NCBI GenBank assembly: GCA_050740315.1
Contig: JBOIDC010000006.1
Span: 1 to 64,000 of the forward strand
Direction: 5' to 3'
Origin: JACCYU01 sp050740315
GTDB taxonomy: Bacteria > Pseudomonadota > Gammaproteobacteria > JACCYU01
Length of the DNA stretch: 64,000 nucleotides
In this document: positions 1 through 7,628 of the stretch, one piece after another
Layout of the letters: each line of letters starts with the position of its first letter
How positions within the stretch are numbered: position 1 is the stretch's first letter
Program-made: the position numbers and the translations under genes
The notes under the pieces: generated by a model
Databases searched by the model: none
What the model saw: the letters and a program-made list of their open reading frames with translations, nothing else
Told to the model about the DNA's origin: nothing

Positions 1-141
1 GCCTAACGACTTGCGCATCAGCTGCGGGCCCTCATGCCGGCTCCCGCACAATCTTACGTTCCACAGCGCGCTCGAGGCGCGCTGTGGCCGAACGGAGGGT
101 GGCGCCCCCTCCGGCCCGTCGGCTGCATGCGCGGGTTAGGC
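1..141 (-). repeat. attC-like integron recombination site
   Basis: The outer ends are GCCTAAC (1-7) and GTTAGGC (135-141), which match the R''/R' consensus RYYYAAC...GTTRRRY. Inside them GCGCATCAGC (about 13-22) pairs with GCTGCATGCGC (about 123-133) with one unpaired base, as in the L''/L' arms of attC. Further hairpins lie inside, for example arms CCACAGCGCGC and GCGCGCTGTGG at 61-87. The 141-bp length is at the long end for attC. It lies 24 bp after the stop codon of the leftward SnoaL-like gene, where a cassette attC should be. The extra base lies in the arm expected for a leftward cassette, though it is not the canonical one. The preceding or following cassettes are outside the window. 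Confidence 0.6.
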
Positions 142-165
142 TGCGCCCCGCGCGAGCTACATCCG

Positions 166-552
166 TCAAAACATCGTGTTGCTGTTCGCGGAAGTTTCAG
201 GAACTGGCTGCAGTACATCCCAGTGCTCCACCACCTTCCCGTCGGCGTCGAGCCGGAAGATGTCGATCCCGGCCCAATCGCGGTCCCCTGGCCACTGCTG
301 ATAGCAGTGTAGGACCACGTAATCGCCTTCGGCGATCACCCGCTTGAACTCCACTCGCTTGCCCGGGTACTCCCGCGCCATCTGCTCGAAATACGCGATG
401 AAAGCGGCTTTCCCATCGGCGACCATGGGATTGTGCTGGGTGTATGTAGCGCCCACGTGACGCTCGACCGCTTCGGCCGGGCGGCACTGATTGAACATGA
501 GATCGTAAAACGCCGTGACAGTACGTTTGTTGCGCTCCAGGCGATCGTCCAT
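166..552 (-). CDS. SnoaL-like / NTF2-fold protein in a probable gene cassette
   Basis: A 128-residue protein of the SnoaL-like cone fold (NTF2 superfamily). It resembles small proteins annotated as SnoaL-like aldol-condensation enzymes or predicted ester cyclases. Supporting features are FYDLMFNQCRPAEAVERHVG near residues 15-35, YTQHNP, a conserved Asp-Gly turn, and a closing DIFRLDADGKVVEHWDVLQ strand-turn-strand. I chose the ATG at 552 because GGAG sits 5 bases upstream; the frame stays open upstream but the extra sequence looks unlike the family. The gene is flanked downstream by an attC-like site and upstream by a GTTAGGC core, so it is probably a mobile integron cassette. Substrate cannot be deduced. 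Confidence 0.75.
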   Translation of the reverse strand: MDDRLERNKRTVTAFYDLMFNQCRPAEAVERHVGATYTQHNPMVADGKAAFIAYFEQMAREYPGKRVEFKRVIAEGDYVVLHCYQQWPGDRDWAGIDIFRLDADGKVVEHWDVLQPVPETSANSNTMF

Positions 553-587
553 CACATCTCCGTGGTACTCCGGAATCCGATGCCGCG

Positions 588-605
588 GCCTAACTAGAAT
601 TAGGC
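588..605 (-). repeat. GTTAGGC core site with inverted partner (attI- or attC-end-like)
   Basis: Read leftward this is GCCTAATTCTAGTTAGGC, an inverted pair ending in the cassette core GTTAGGC. The context GTCGCCTAA...GTTAGGC resembles the end of the class 1 attI site. It lies 35 bases upstream of the SnoaL-like start codon, which would make it the upstream boundary of the cassette. I could not find a full attC or an integron integrase gene between here and 1060. Confidence 0.4.
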
Positions 606-1062
606 GACAACTCCCACGCCATGCAGTGTCGTCCAAGCCGGATCCCATGTCAAAGACGCCAGCGAATTCATCCGCTTATGCTATCCGCCGTCGTTTAGAG
701 CGGCCTAAAAGCTTGCGGATGAAGGAGTGGAAGGCCGCAACGCTGTCGCCCAGTTGAACGAACCCGCTGGCATGCGAATGAAAGTTTTTTTGACACGCTC
801 TACCGCAGGGTGCGCCCAGGCAAGATTCTTGGATCACTCGCCGTTTCACGCCTGAGTGCGCGGCCCCGTGGAAAGCCCGCCATGCAGGCGGCAACGCCCG
901 TTGGCCAATGTCTTGCACCGACAAGGTGTGTTTTTTCGCGTTTTAGCTCTACAGGTGACGTTTTTTCGCATTCTAATCAGACCCCATGATGCGTGTGTGC
1001 GTACTAGTTACGGTAAATTCGCTAGTTCGGCCACGCACCGCAGAATCGCGCCATAGTTCGAG
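606..1062. other. Intergenic stretch, no supported gene
   Basis: No open frame here has recognisable protein features. No copy of the tRNA-Ala 3' end that would mark the left end of the neighbouring integrated element was seen. The left limit of that element is therefore not defined. Confidence 0.5.
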
Positions 1063-1371
1063 CTAGCGCCTTTGGCATGGCAGGGTCAGGGTCGTAGCCT
1101 CACGCGGCATATCCGCCTCACACGCGCGGCAGTGCCAGGGTTGACCGGGTAGCTGCCACCATCGACCGGAACCGCAGGCGGGACACGGGTCGGTCGGGTC
1201 GGCGATCGTGTCGCCGCGCAGGTGCGCCAAAAGCTCGCGTTTGTGCGCGCGTAGCTCTTTAATCAGTTCGGCCGGTAACGGTTGCGGTGCGGTCAATGCC
1301 AGGTTAGCGCCCTCGATCCTGACCTTTCCCCGGTGCTGGTGAATGTCGCGGATGATCTCCGCAGGCGTCAT
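1063..1371 (-). CDS. TubC-N docking-like / zinc-ribbon accessory protein of the integrated element
   Basis: 102 residues. The N-terminal half, starting MTPAEIIRDI and containing LPAELIKELRAHKRELLAHL, resembles the TubC N-terminal docking-like domain. Such proteins are often found behind primases in proteobacterial integrative elements. The C-terminal half has a zinc-ribbon pattern, CPACGSG...CRACEAD. The ATG at 1371 overlaps the stop of the primase/helicase gene (ATGA) and has GGAG about 9 bases upstream, so the two are translationally coupled. A longer reading frame upstream is inside the primase gene. Function unknown; family assignment is from memory of the pattern. Confidence 0.7.
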   Translation of the reverse strand: MTPAEIIRDIHQHRGKVRIEGANLALTAPQPLPAELIKELRAHKRELLAHLRGDTIADPTDPCPACGSGRWWQLPGQPWHCRACEADMPREATTLTLPCQRR

Positions 1372-3461
1372 ATGCGCATGCTCCAGCGTTGCTTCGGCGC
1401 GTGCGAAACGACCTCCCATGTAGGCGCAGTCCATACCCTCGCGCCGCACCCGGCGTTTCGATCCGTTACAGCGTTACATGCCTTGTGTGGCGCGGGTTTC
1501 GGCGATCCTTCAAGTGTTACATCGAGGCTGTTTGTAACGGATAGATTTTCCTCGGAATCGCTCTGCATTGCGGCTTGTAACGGTGTAACGCTTTGATCCG
1601 CGGTATCAGCCCCCAGGTAACGAGAGAAGGCGCCGGCAAACTGTCTCAGCTCATACCCGCGGAACACATTGCCGGCTTCGCGGCGTGTGCCGCTGATAAT
1701 CCCGAACGGCCGCAACAGGCTTGCTATCTGCCGCTTGGTTATCGCCTTGCCGCGCCTGAACTCCGGCCAGGGACGTTCCTCCATCTCGATCAGGCGATCG
1801 ACAATGTAACTTGACGCGAGCTTGTCGCGCCCGGTGTCTCGGAATAGCTGGCAAATGTCGGCCAGCAACAGGACACCAGCCGATTCGTTTTCGTCGCTTT
1901 TGTCCGCCAGCGCGGTGACGGCTTTCTTGACCTTCTGCGGCCAGTCGGCGCCGGCTACTTCCGCGATCGCGAACAGCGGCCGCCAGTTATCGGCGCGACG
2001 ATTGTAGAGTCCAGGCGTGTCCGGATCAGCCGCCTCAAGCCGCGCGCGGCTGTCTTGCGCGAAGCGAGCCAGCTTGCGCTTGATCGCTTGCAGCGCGGCG
2101 GTCTTGCGTGAATCAAACCTTTCGCGCACCTCACCGGGCATCGCGCGCTGCATGCGGATGATGATCGACCGATCGGCCAGCGTGCCAGGCAACGTACCGA
2201 TGCCCGCCAGCACGACTGGCGCAAAGGTCTTGAAGGCGCGCACCTCGTTCTTGTCGCCTTCACAGCGCAGGTGCCGCCCGCCGCGCCGGTGGCCCGCGTT
2301 CAACGCGCCGCGCAGCTCTTCGTTGTCGCGCAGGAACGAGTCGCACTCGTCGATCAGCAGGCTCGGCATTTCCTTGTCAACGAGCCTGAAGAGAACAGCA
2401 GTGCTGACGCTTTCCGTGCGCAAGCCCTTCGCGATGATCGGTTGCAACACGTCCAGCACCAGCGTTTTGCCGCACTGCTTTTGCGGCGCGGTGACGTTTA
2501 GGCGTGGTGTGCACTCGAACGCATCGAAAACGTGTGTGTGCGCCGTCCATAGCGCCAGTGCATCGGCCGCGCCAGGCGGCAACACCAGATAGCGCGCGAA
2601 GGTTTCCGCCAGCGCGTCCAGCAGCGCCGCGCCGTCCACAGGCTCCGGCCACGGCTCCGGCTCGTCGAACAGCACGGCCGCGCCGGCTTCGGTGCCAGTC
2701 TCGGACTGCGGCCGCTGCCGTGCCACCTCGGTGTCCAGCGTGCCGACTCGCACGCCCAGCCGCTCGGCCTCGCTCTGGCGCACGCGGTCGTACTCTATGG
2801 GCGCGAGTCCCGCCAGTCGCGCGATAGTCTCTGCGGTATAGGCTGTGGGCGCATCGTCGGCCGTCGGCGCGTCCACCATCGGCAGCGCGTCCAGATCGGC
2901 CGCCGTCGCCTTTGGGTGAGCCTCAAGCCAATCCACCACGTCACCTTTGTCCGGCAGGTTCAGCTTAGCGATGTCCACCAGTCGCACCGTTGCGCCAAGC
3001 TCGATCAGCCGGTCGGCAACTTCCCGCGCGTGCCTTAATCCCGCTTCGTCATTGTCCGGCCAGATAATCACGTTGCGCTTTGCCAGCGGAGAAAAGTCGG
3101 CATGCTTGGCACTGTCCGCCGGGCCACTGGTGGTCGCCAGGACGCCTAGCTTCGCCAGCGCATCGGCGCAGGTCTCGCCTTCCACAAACCACACGGGATC
3201 CTCGGGACGCGCGGCGATGTCAGGCAGGCGATACAGCGGCTTGCCATTTGGAAACTCCGGCTCGCGCAGCTCGTAGCCGTGCCCATTGGATCGCATCGGC
3301 CGTATCCACTTGGCGCCGTCGCTTGCACGCTTACAGCGGATACGGTGATAGACGATGTTGCCGTCAGCGTCTCGGTAGGGATACAAGCCTTCAGGCACAA
3401 ACCCGTCTTGAATCGCTTTCGCAGAGAAGCGGCGCGCGGCTTGTTGTGGTGTCTCGCTCAT
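1368..3461 (-). CDS. TOPRIM/DUF3631 DNA primase-helicase of a P4-like element
   Basis: 697 residues, probably the replication or maintenance ATPase of the element. The N-terminal third has a TOPRIM-like segment, VWFVEGETCADALAKLG followed by NVIIWPDNDEAG. The middle has a P-loop, TAPQKQCGKTLVLDVL, and a Walker B, MPSLLIDECDSFL, characteristic of the DUF3631 helicase-like ATPases. The ATG at 3461 is chosen because GGGAGGAAGC precedes it directly; an ATG 12 bases upstream would leave no ribosome site. Start and stop both overlap the neighbouring genes by ATGA junctions. Together with the upstream CHC2 zinc protein it looks like a split primase. Confidence 0.88.
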   Translation of the reverse strand: MSETPQQAARRFSAKAIQDGFVPEGLYPYRDADGNIVYHRIRCKRASDGAKWIRPMRSNGHGYELREPEFPNGKPLYRLPDIAARPEDPVWFVEGETCADALAKLGVLATTSGPADSAKHADFSPLAKRNVIIWPDNDEAGLRHAREVADRLIELGATVRLVDIAKLNLPDKGDVVDWLEAHPKATAADLDALPMVDAPTADDAPTAYTAETIARLAGLAPIEYDRVRQSEAERLGVRVGTLDTEVARQRPQSETGTEAGAAVLFDEPEPWPEPVDGAALLDALAETFARYLVLPPGAADALALWTAHTHVFDAFECTPRLNVTAPQKQCGKTLVLDVLQPIIAKGLRTESVSTAVLFRLVDKEMPSLLIDECDSFLRDNEELRGALNAGHRRGGRHLRCEGDKNEVRAFKTFAPVVLAGIGTLPGTLADRSIIIRMQRAMPGEVRERFDSRKTAALQAIKRKLARFAQDSRARLEAADPDTPGLYNRRADNWRPLFAIAEVAGADWPQKVKKAVTALADKSDENESAGVLLLADICQLFRDTGRDKLASSYIVDRLIEMEERPWPEFRRGKAITKRQIASLLRPFGIISGTRREAGNVFRGYELRQFAGAFSRYLGADTADQSVTPLQAAMQSDSEENLSVTNSLDVTLEGSPKPAPHKACNAVTDRNAGCGARVWTAPTWEVVSHAPKQRWSMRI

Positions 3462-3796
3462 GCTTCCTCCCATGCGTTCAGCGCCTTGGCCGCGTCGATG
3501 AATCCCATCCCTGTTAGCCGCCGGTGGAAGTCCAGCACGTCGCCACCCTTACCCCCGCAGGCATGGCACATGTAGCCGCCGTGAGTTAGCGATACAGACA
3601 GGCTAGGGTTCTTATCTTCGTGAAATGGGCAGCGCGCATTGGCCCAATCACCATGAATGCGCAGGGTGTGCAGATGCCGCCTGTAATAGGTCAGTGGATC
3701 GGGTAGCAGCTCGCGGCGATAACGAGATTCAGGTCGGCCGTACAACTTGCCATAGGCATCCGAGAATCCCGCGCTCGGTCGGAACCGCGCGCTCAT
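3458..3796 (-). CDS. CHC2-type zinc-finger primase protein
   Basis: 112 residues. Contains the DnaG-like CHC2 zinc finger: ARCPFHEDKNPSLSVS followed by YMCHACGGKGGDVLDF, which supplies the Cys-His-Cys-Cys ligands and the GG-D pattern. The finger normally recognises single-stranded DNA at primer start sites. Here it is a separate small protein directly upstream of, and overlapping, the TOPRIM/ATPase gene, so the two probably act together. Stop TGA overlaps the next ATG. Confidence 0.87.
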   Translation of the reverse strand: MSARFRPSAGFSDAYGKLYGRPESRYRRELLPDPLTYYRRHLHTLRIHGDWANARCPFHEDKNPSLSVSLTHGGYMCHACGGKGGDVLDFHRRLTGMGFIDAAKALNAWEEA

Positions 3797-4158
3797 GACC
3801 GCTCCACCCTGTAACGTGGCGCCAGCGCCCGCGTGAGCGTGCGTGAGACGTTTTCTACCGCGCCTAAGGCCTCGGCCAAGGTTTGAACATCTGACGTGCG
3901 TACCAGCCTGCCGCCAAGGCTGGTAACTGCTGCTTCAATGGTGGTGTGATACTCGACCGGCCGCCATTCGCCATCCTTGCGGCGTTGCTCTATGCGCCAG
4001 CAGCGTTCGTCAGCGGATAGCCGGTAGCGGTCACTAATCGGCAGGACGAAAGAGACTGGATCAGCGCGGCGTGTGGTATGCTTTGCTTGTCCCGTCCGGA
4101 CAGTTTCATCGGCCGCCGTGGTGTGTTCGCACCCGGCGGCTTTTGTTTGCGTTGTCAT
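3793..4158 (-). CDS. Hypothetical protein of the integrated element
   Basis: 121 residues with no motif I can name firmly. The middle, PISDRYRLSADERCWRIEQR followed by GEWRPVEYHTTIEAAV, reads like small phage or element proteins with a single beta-rich fold. The ATG overlaps the stop of the AlpA-like gene and the stop overlaps the next ATG, so it is firmly inside the operon. Possibly an accessory replication protein; this is only context. Confidence 0.7.
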   Translation of the reverse strand: MTTQTKAAGCEHTTAADETVRTGQAKHTTRRADPVSFVLPISDRYRLSADERCWRIEQRRKDGEWRPVEYHTTIEAAVTSLGGRLVRTSDVQTLAEALGAVENVSRTLTRALAPRYRVERS

Positions 4159-4403
4159 TGGCGCGCCTCCCTGTCCGCCGTACGCGCCGCTTCGAGTTCC
4201 TTTACCAGCGCGCGTATTTCATCGTCTGACTTGCCGGCGATGCGCGCGGCAATCTGCGTGTCGTTCTCGTGTTCGGGCCACGCGCTGGCGTGTCCTAACT
4301 TGACGGGTTTAGTCCATAGACCATTAGCAATGTCAGCGTAGTGCGTGCTCTTCGCACAACCACGCGCCGCGATAACGTCGGCGATTCTCCGTAGCTTCAA
4401 CAT
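4155..4403 (-). CDS. AlpA-family excisionase/regulator
   Basis: About 82 residues from the internal ATG at 4403 (MLKLRRIADV). The pattern of a short winged helix-turn-helix, LRRIADVIAARGCAKSTHYADIANGLWTKPVKLGHASAWPE is AlpA-like (the start of the sequence chooses a tRNA-linked element regulator, AAWPEHEN is the usual wing). AlpA proteins activate excision or transcription of P4-like elements. The frame remains open to 4445 and no candidate has a convincing ribosome site, so the start is uncertain. First gene of the overlapping operon. Confidence 0.8.
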   Translation of the reverse strand: MLKLRRIADVIAARGCAKSTHYADIANGLWTKPVKLGHASAWPEHENDTQIAARIAGKSDDEIRALVKELEAARTADREARQ

Positions 4404-4454
4404 GTCTGCATATACCTGTGTGGACGGGTACATGCAGTAAAACATGTCGCATTT

Positions 4455-4472
4455 GCTCTAGCCGGCTAGAGC
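4455..4472. promoter_or_regulatory. Perfect 18-bp palindrome, candidate operator
   Basis: GCTCTAGCCGGCTAGAGC is its own reverse complement. It overlaps the stop codon of the 234-residue hypothetical gene and lies just upstream of the AlpA-like gene. No T-run follows on either strand, which argues against a rho-independent terminator. An operator bound by the AlpA-like protein is a reasonable guess. Confidence 0.45.
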
Positions 4473-5170
4473 GACTTCTTGATAATTCGTTTAGCCCGAC
4501 TCACCCGGTGTTTTAGCTGCTCGATGGTGGTCGTTTTGATACGACCCTTGCCAGCTTTGGTCGTTTTGATACGACCCTTGCCAGCTTCCCATTCGATCAC
4601 TTCATCAGTTACGGAGTAAATTATGCCTTGGTGCGCGTGATTCTCAAGCTTGACTCGTACTTCGTTGGTATCAAGGGACGGCTCGCGTTCAAGAATTTGG
4701 TTTATCAACTTCTGCAAGGCATCAGGACGAGGACGAGCCGCAGCGATTTTGTTCTTTCGCCGGTTCATCTCGCAGGCAATATCGGGAAACTGCATGCCCA
4801 ATTCCGCAAGCTTGACAAGCCTTCCAAGATTGAATGCGTGGGCCACGGCGACGGCATCTATGCCGGGCTCGTTCATTAGCTCAAGCATTAGCCGCGCCTC
4901 CCATAACATGTTGCGTGCCGCAAAAGCCGGTTCGGTTGGATCGCCCAGCTTGCCGTCGCCAGGTGGGATAAAAGCATAAGTCGAAGTGGTCACGCGCCTT
5001 TGGTGTTGGCCGCGCCTGCTAAGTTCGGTATCGACCTCTTCGATTACCGCGTCGGGATCAAATCCTTCATCCCGTAGAATGCCACTAGCCTGCTTGACGA
5101 ACCGTTCGAGAATGGAATGGAACCTTGCAATTACTGGATCGTCGTCTCGCTCCTGTCCAATCCCGAACAT
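4466..5170 (-). CDS. Hypothetical 234-residue element protein with tandem duplication
   Basis: Not recognised. Mostly helical and charged, with a basic C-terminus (HRVSRAKRIIKKS) that could bind nucleic acid. Residues about 195-214 hold a perfect 10-residue duplication (AGKGRIKTTK / AGKGRIKTTT) caused by a 30-bp tandem repeat. It precedes the AlpA-led operon on the same strand. Start ATG at 5170 has GGGAGCGC upstream at a usable spacing. Confidence 0.7.
   Translation of the reverse strand: MFGIGQERDDDPVIARFHSILERFVKQASGILRDEGFDPDAVIEEVDTELSRRGQHQRRVTTSTYAFIPPGDGKLGDPTEPAFAARNMLWEARLMLELMNEPGIDAVAVAHAFNLGRLVKLAELGMQFPDIACEMNRRKNKIAAARPRPDALQKLINQILEREPSLDTNEVRVKLENHAHQGIIYSVTDEVIEWEAGKGRIKTTKAGKGRIKTTTIEQLKHRVSRAKRIIKKSL
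4528..4587. repeat. 30-bp perfect tandem duplication
   Basis: Two identical adjacent 30-base units (4528-4557 and 4558-4587), each beginning TGGTCGTTTTGATACGACCC. The length is a multiple of three, so the host gene stays in frame. Exact identity suggests a recent slippage event. Confidence 0.95.
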
Positions 5171-5268
5171 AGATGCGCTCCCTTCACGCTTGCCCTTAAG
5201 GTAGGAACCGCGCCAGCCGGGTAAGGGTGTCCCGGTTTTCGGCCCGTCGGTCTAGGCGCGGCGAACTT

Positions 5269-5571
5269 TCAGGCGGCTCGATGCTTGATCGGCACGATGC
5301 CTTGCAGCCGTTCCGGCTCTTGGCCGATCTCCCATAGGTCTACCGCCGTTTGCATGCGCAGCCAGCTTTCCGCCGTGGCATTCAACAGCCGCCCAATCCG
5401 CGCCGCCATGTCCGGCGATAGCGCGCGCTTCTCGTGCAACAGCTCGGACACGCTCAGGCGGGACACGCCCAGGCGGCGGGCGAACTCGGTCTGCGTCATA
5501 GCCAGCGCCGGCAATACATCCTCGCGCAGCACCGCGCCCGGATGCGTCGGCCGAGGTTTAGGGTTTCGCAT
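5269..5571 (-). CDS. HigA/VapI-family antitoxin-like regulator
   Basis: 100 residues: RPTHPGAVLREDVLPALAMT then an XRE helix-turn-helix (QTEFARRLGVSRLSVSELLH) and a C-terminal LWEIGQEPERLQGI, the usual HigA antidote layout. The ATG at 5571 follows the stop of the upstream antitoxin by two bases; a GTG at 5577 is the alternative. No HigB toxin of its own is adjacent. It appears as a third gene behind a RelE-type toxin and its antitoxin. Confidence 0.85.
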   Translation of the reverse strand: MRNPKPRPTHPGAVLREDVLPALAMTQTEFARRLGVSRLSVSELLHEKRALSPDMAARIGRLLNATAESWLRMQTAVDLWEIGQEPERLQGIVPIKHRAA

Positions 5572-5573
5572 GC

Positions 5574-5876
5574 TCACTTGCGGCCTTTGACGGCTTGCTT
5601 GACGCGCTTGAGCATTGCGTCCGTCACCTTGAAGTTCCGGCCCTCGATGCGGCTTACGTAGCCTTGACTCACGCCTAGCCGCTCGGCCAATTGTTCCTGC
5701 CTCAAGCCGGCCTCGATGCGCAGCACGCGGATCGGGTTGCGGATGAAGTCACCCACCGCGAACGGGATCAGTTCATCGTCGTTCCCGCGCCCGGCCAAGG
5801 CTGCGTAATCCTCGTAGCGCAGCACGGCGAAGGCCGGCTTGCCGTTCTCGTAGATGATTTGTACCTTCTCGTTCAT
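5574..5876 (-). CDS. XRE-type antitoxin with RelB-like N-terminus
   Basis: 100 residues. The first part (MNEKVQIIYENGKPAFAVLR, YEDYAAL) is a Phd/RelB-like strand and helix region. The C-terminal part is an XRE helix-turn-helix (RQEQLAERLGVSQGYVSRIE). The ATG at 5876 overlaps the stop of the toxin gene (ATGA). Expected to neutralise the upstream RelE/ParE-type toxin and repress the operon. Confidence 0.87.
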   Translation of the reverse strand: MNEKVQIIYENGKPAFAVLRYEDYAALAGRGNDDELIPFAVGDFIRNPIRVLRIEAGLRQEQLAERLGVSQGYVSRIEGRNFKVTDAMLKRVKQAVKGRK

Positions 5877-6142
5877 CGGTAGACCTCGCGCCGGTGGCCG
5901 ATGCGGATAACGCGAATCACGCGCGCCTGATCGTCGCGGTTGTACTTCACGCGGTAGCTGCCTACCCGCAACCGTAGCCGCGCGTCCGGATCGTTCGTCA
6001 TTGTCTTGATGTTCAGGCCAGGATCGCGCGGATTCGCGCCTAACAGCCCGAGATGCTCGGCGATGCGCTCGCGCACTCGCGCAGGCAGCCGGCCAAGTTC
6101 TCGATGCGCGCGCCGGGTAATCTCGATGCGATACCGGGTCAT
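5873..6142 (-). CDS. RelE/ParE-superfamily toxin
   Basis: 89 residues: MTRYRIEITRRAHRELGRLP, a central LRLRVGSYRVKYNRDD, then VIRVIRIGHRREVYR, which is the classic RelE/ParE beta-sheet pattern with the closing G-HR-EVY. RelE members cleave mRNA on the ribosome, ParE members poison gyrase; this short form does not tell which. It is the first gene of the module (toxin before antitoxin, as in higBA). A palindrome sits immediately before the start codon. Confidence 0.88.
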   Translation of the reverse strand: MTRYRIEITRRAHRELGRLPARVRERIAEHLGLLGANPRDPGLNIKTMTNDPDARLRLRVGSYRVKYNRDDQARVIRVIRIGHRREVYR

Positions 6143-6144
6143 CG

Positions 6145-6157
6145 GTCATATTATGAC
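6145..6157. promoter_or_regulatory. Palindrome GTCATATTATGAC upstream of toxin gene
   Basis: A perfect 13-bp palindrome ending 3 bases before the toxin start codon, within an AT-rich stretch that would contain the promoter. Position and symmetry fit an operator for autorepression by the antitoxin. Confidence 0.5.
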
Positions 6158-6228
6158 TTTTTATTACTGACGGCTAGCGCGGCGCGGCCGTATCTGGTGA
6201 TGGTCATTCCGCGACCTCGACTAGTTTA

Positions 6229-7467
6229 CTAGTCGCCTTTCGCACGCAGCGGGATCACCTTCGCGTCGGTCTGCAAGCTGTCCAGGTAGTCGGCCCAGAC
6301 TTGCATCATCTGGCGGCGCTCGGAAAGGTGCGACGTACGGTTGTACGCGCGGCCGAGCGGATCTTTTACCTTGTGCGCCAGCTGGTGCTCAATCAGATGC
6401 GGCGGCACGTTTAGAACCTCATCCATAATCGTGCGCGCCATTGCCCGAAAGCCGTGGCCGCACATTTCTTCCCCGCTGAAACCCAGGCGCCGCAGTGCGG
6501 CATTAATGGTGTTTTCACTCATCGGCCGGGCGCTAGTGCGAGCGCCTGGGAAGACGTAATTAGATACGCCTTCGCGCTTAGCTGAGCCGGTTAGCGGCTC
6601 AAGCTCGTGGAGGATCGCAACGGCTTGCGTGGCGAGCGGAACCAGGTGTGGCTGCTTCGTTTTCATCCGGGAAGCCGGGATATTCCAGCACGCATTTTCC
6701 AGGTCGAACTCCGGCCATTCAGCCTTGCGTAGCTCGCCAGGGCGAACGAATACGAGCGGCGATAGACGCAGTGCGCACTTCGTAACAAACGAGCCTTGAT
6801 AACCGTCTATGGCGCGCAATAATTCGCCAGCCACCTTGGGCTCTGTAACGGCGGCCAGGTGACTGTCCTTGGCCGGCGCTAATGCCCCACGCAAGTCCGC
6901 GGCTGGGTTGCGCTCGCATCGGCCGGTGGCGATACCGTAGCGAAATATCTGCCCGCAGTTCTGGTGTGCGCGGTGCGCGGTGTCGATTGCGCCGCGACTC
7001 TCAACGCGCCTTAGAACAGTCAGCAACTCCGGCGCGGTAATACTGCCAATTGGCTGTTTGCCGACATGCGGGAATACGTCTAATTCGAGCCTGCGAATAA
7101 TTTTGCTTGAATGGCTATCCGCCCAGTTTGGCGCTTGTTTTGCGAACCACTCTCTAGCGACGATCTCGAAGCTGTCGGCAGCGAGACCGCCCTTTGCTGC
7201 CTTCATCGCCTTGCGAGCCCGCCCCGGATCAATCCCTACTGCTAGCTGCGCTCGCAATTCGTCACGTTTTGCCCTGGCTTGCTTTAACTTTACGTCAGGA
7301 TATGTACCGAGGGACAGCAACTTTCCCTTGCCGCCGAAGCGGTACTTAAGGCGCCACCATTTCCCGCCTTTTGGGGATACAAGCAGAAAGAGACCACCGC
7401 CATCAAATAAGGTCACCGGCTTATCGGCGGGCTTGACGTTCTTTACGCTGGCGTCAGTTAGTCGCAT
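6229..7467 (-). CDS. Tyrosine-recombinase integrase (P4/DUF4102 type)
   Basis: 412 residues from the ATG at 7467. The N-terminus, LTDASVKNVKPADKPVTLFD then GGLFLLVSPKGGKWWRLKYR, is the DUF4102 arm-binding domain. The C-terminal catalytic domain keeps R (VRPGELRKAEW), HGFR, the LAHK histidine and Tyr in AYNRTSHL. Lies 162 bases from the 3' end of tRNA-Ala and points away from it, the usual arrangement for integrases using a tRNA gene as attachment site. A start 27 bases upstream (7494) is possible. Intact, so mobility may be retained. Confidence 0.93.
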   Translation of the reverse strand: MRLTDASVKNVKPADKPVTLFDGGGLFLLVSPKGGKWWRLKYRFGGKGKLLSLGTYPDVKLKQARAKRDELRAQLAVGIDPGRARKAMKAAKGGLAADSFEIVAREWFAKQAPNWADSHSSKIIRRLELDVFPHVGKQPIGSITAPELLTVLRRVESRGAIDTAHRAHQNCGQIFRYGIATGRCERNPAADLRGALAPAKDSHLAAVTEPKVAGELLRAIDGYQGSFVTKCALRLSPLVFVRPGELRKAEWPEFDLENACWNIPASRMKTKQPHLVPLATQAVAILHELEPLTGSAKREGVSNYVFPGARTSARPMSENTINAALRRLGFSGEEMCGHGFRAMARTIMDEVLNVPPHLIEHQLAHKVKDPLGRAYNRTSHLSERRQMMQVWADYLDSLQTDAKVIPLRAKGD

Positions 7468-7628
7468 GGTATAACTCGTCGCTGGGGTCATCACTGATAC
7501 CCATACTTATACCAACTATTGCATGGATGTCAACGGACTATCTTGGACGCGGACGGAAGCCTAAGTCACTGAGATTCTAGCTTTTACGCTAGTGCATGGA
7601 CTTGCTTGGATTACTGCGGAATATAATG

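Noticed and set aside
676..924. Minus strand frame of 82 codons between the cassette and the element
   Set aside because: No similarity to an integron integrase or other family and no ribosome site; left as intergenic.
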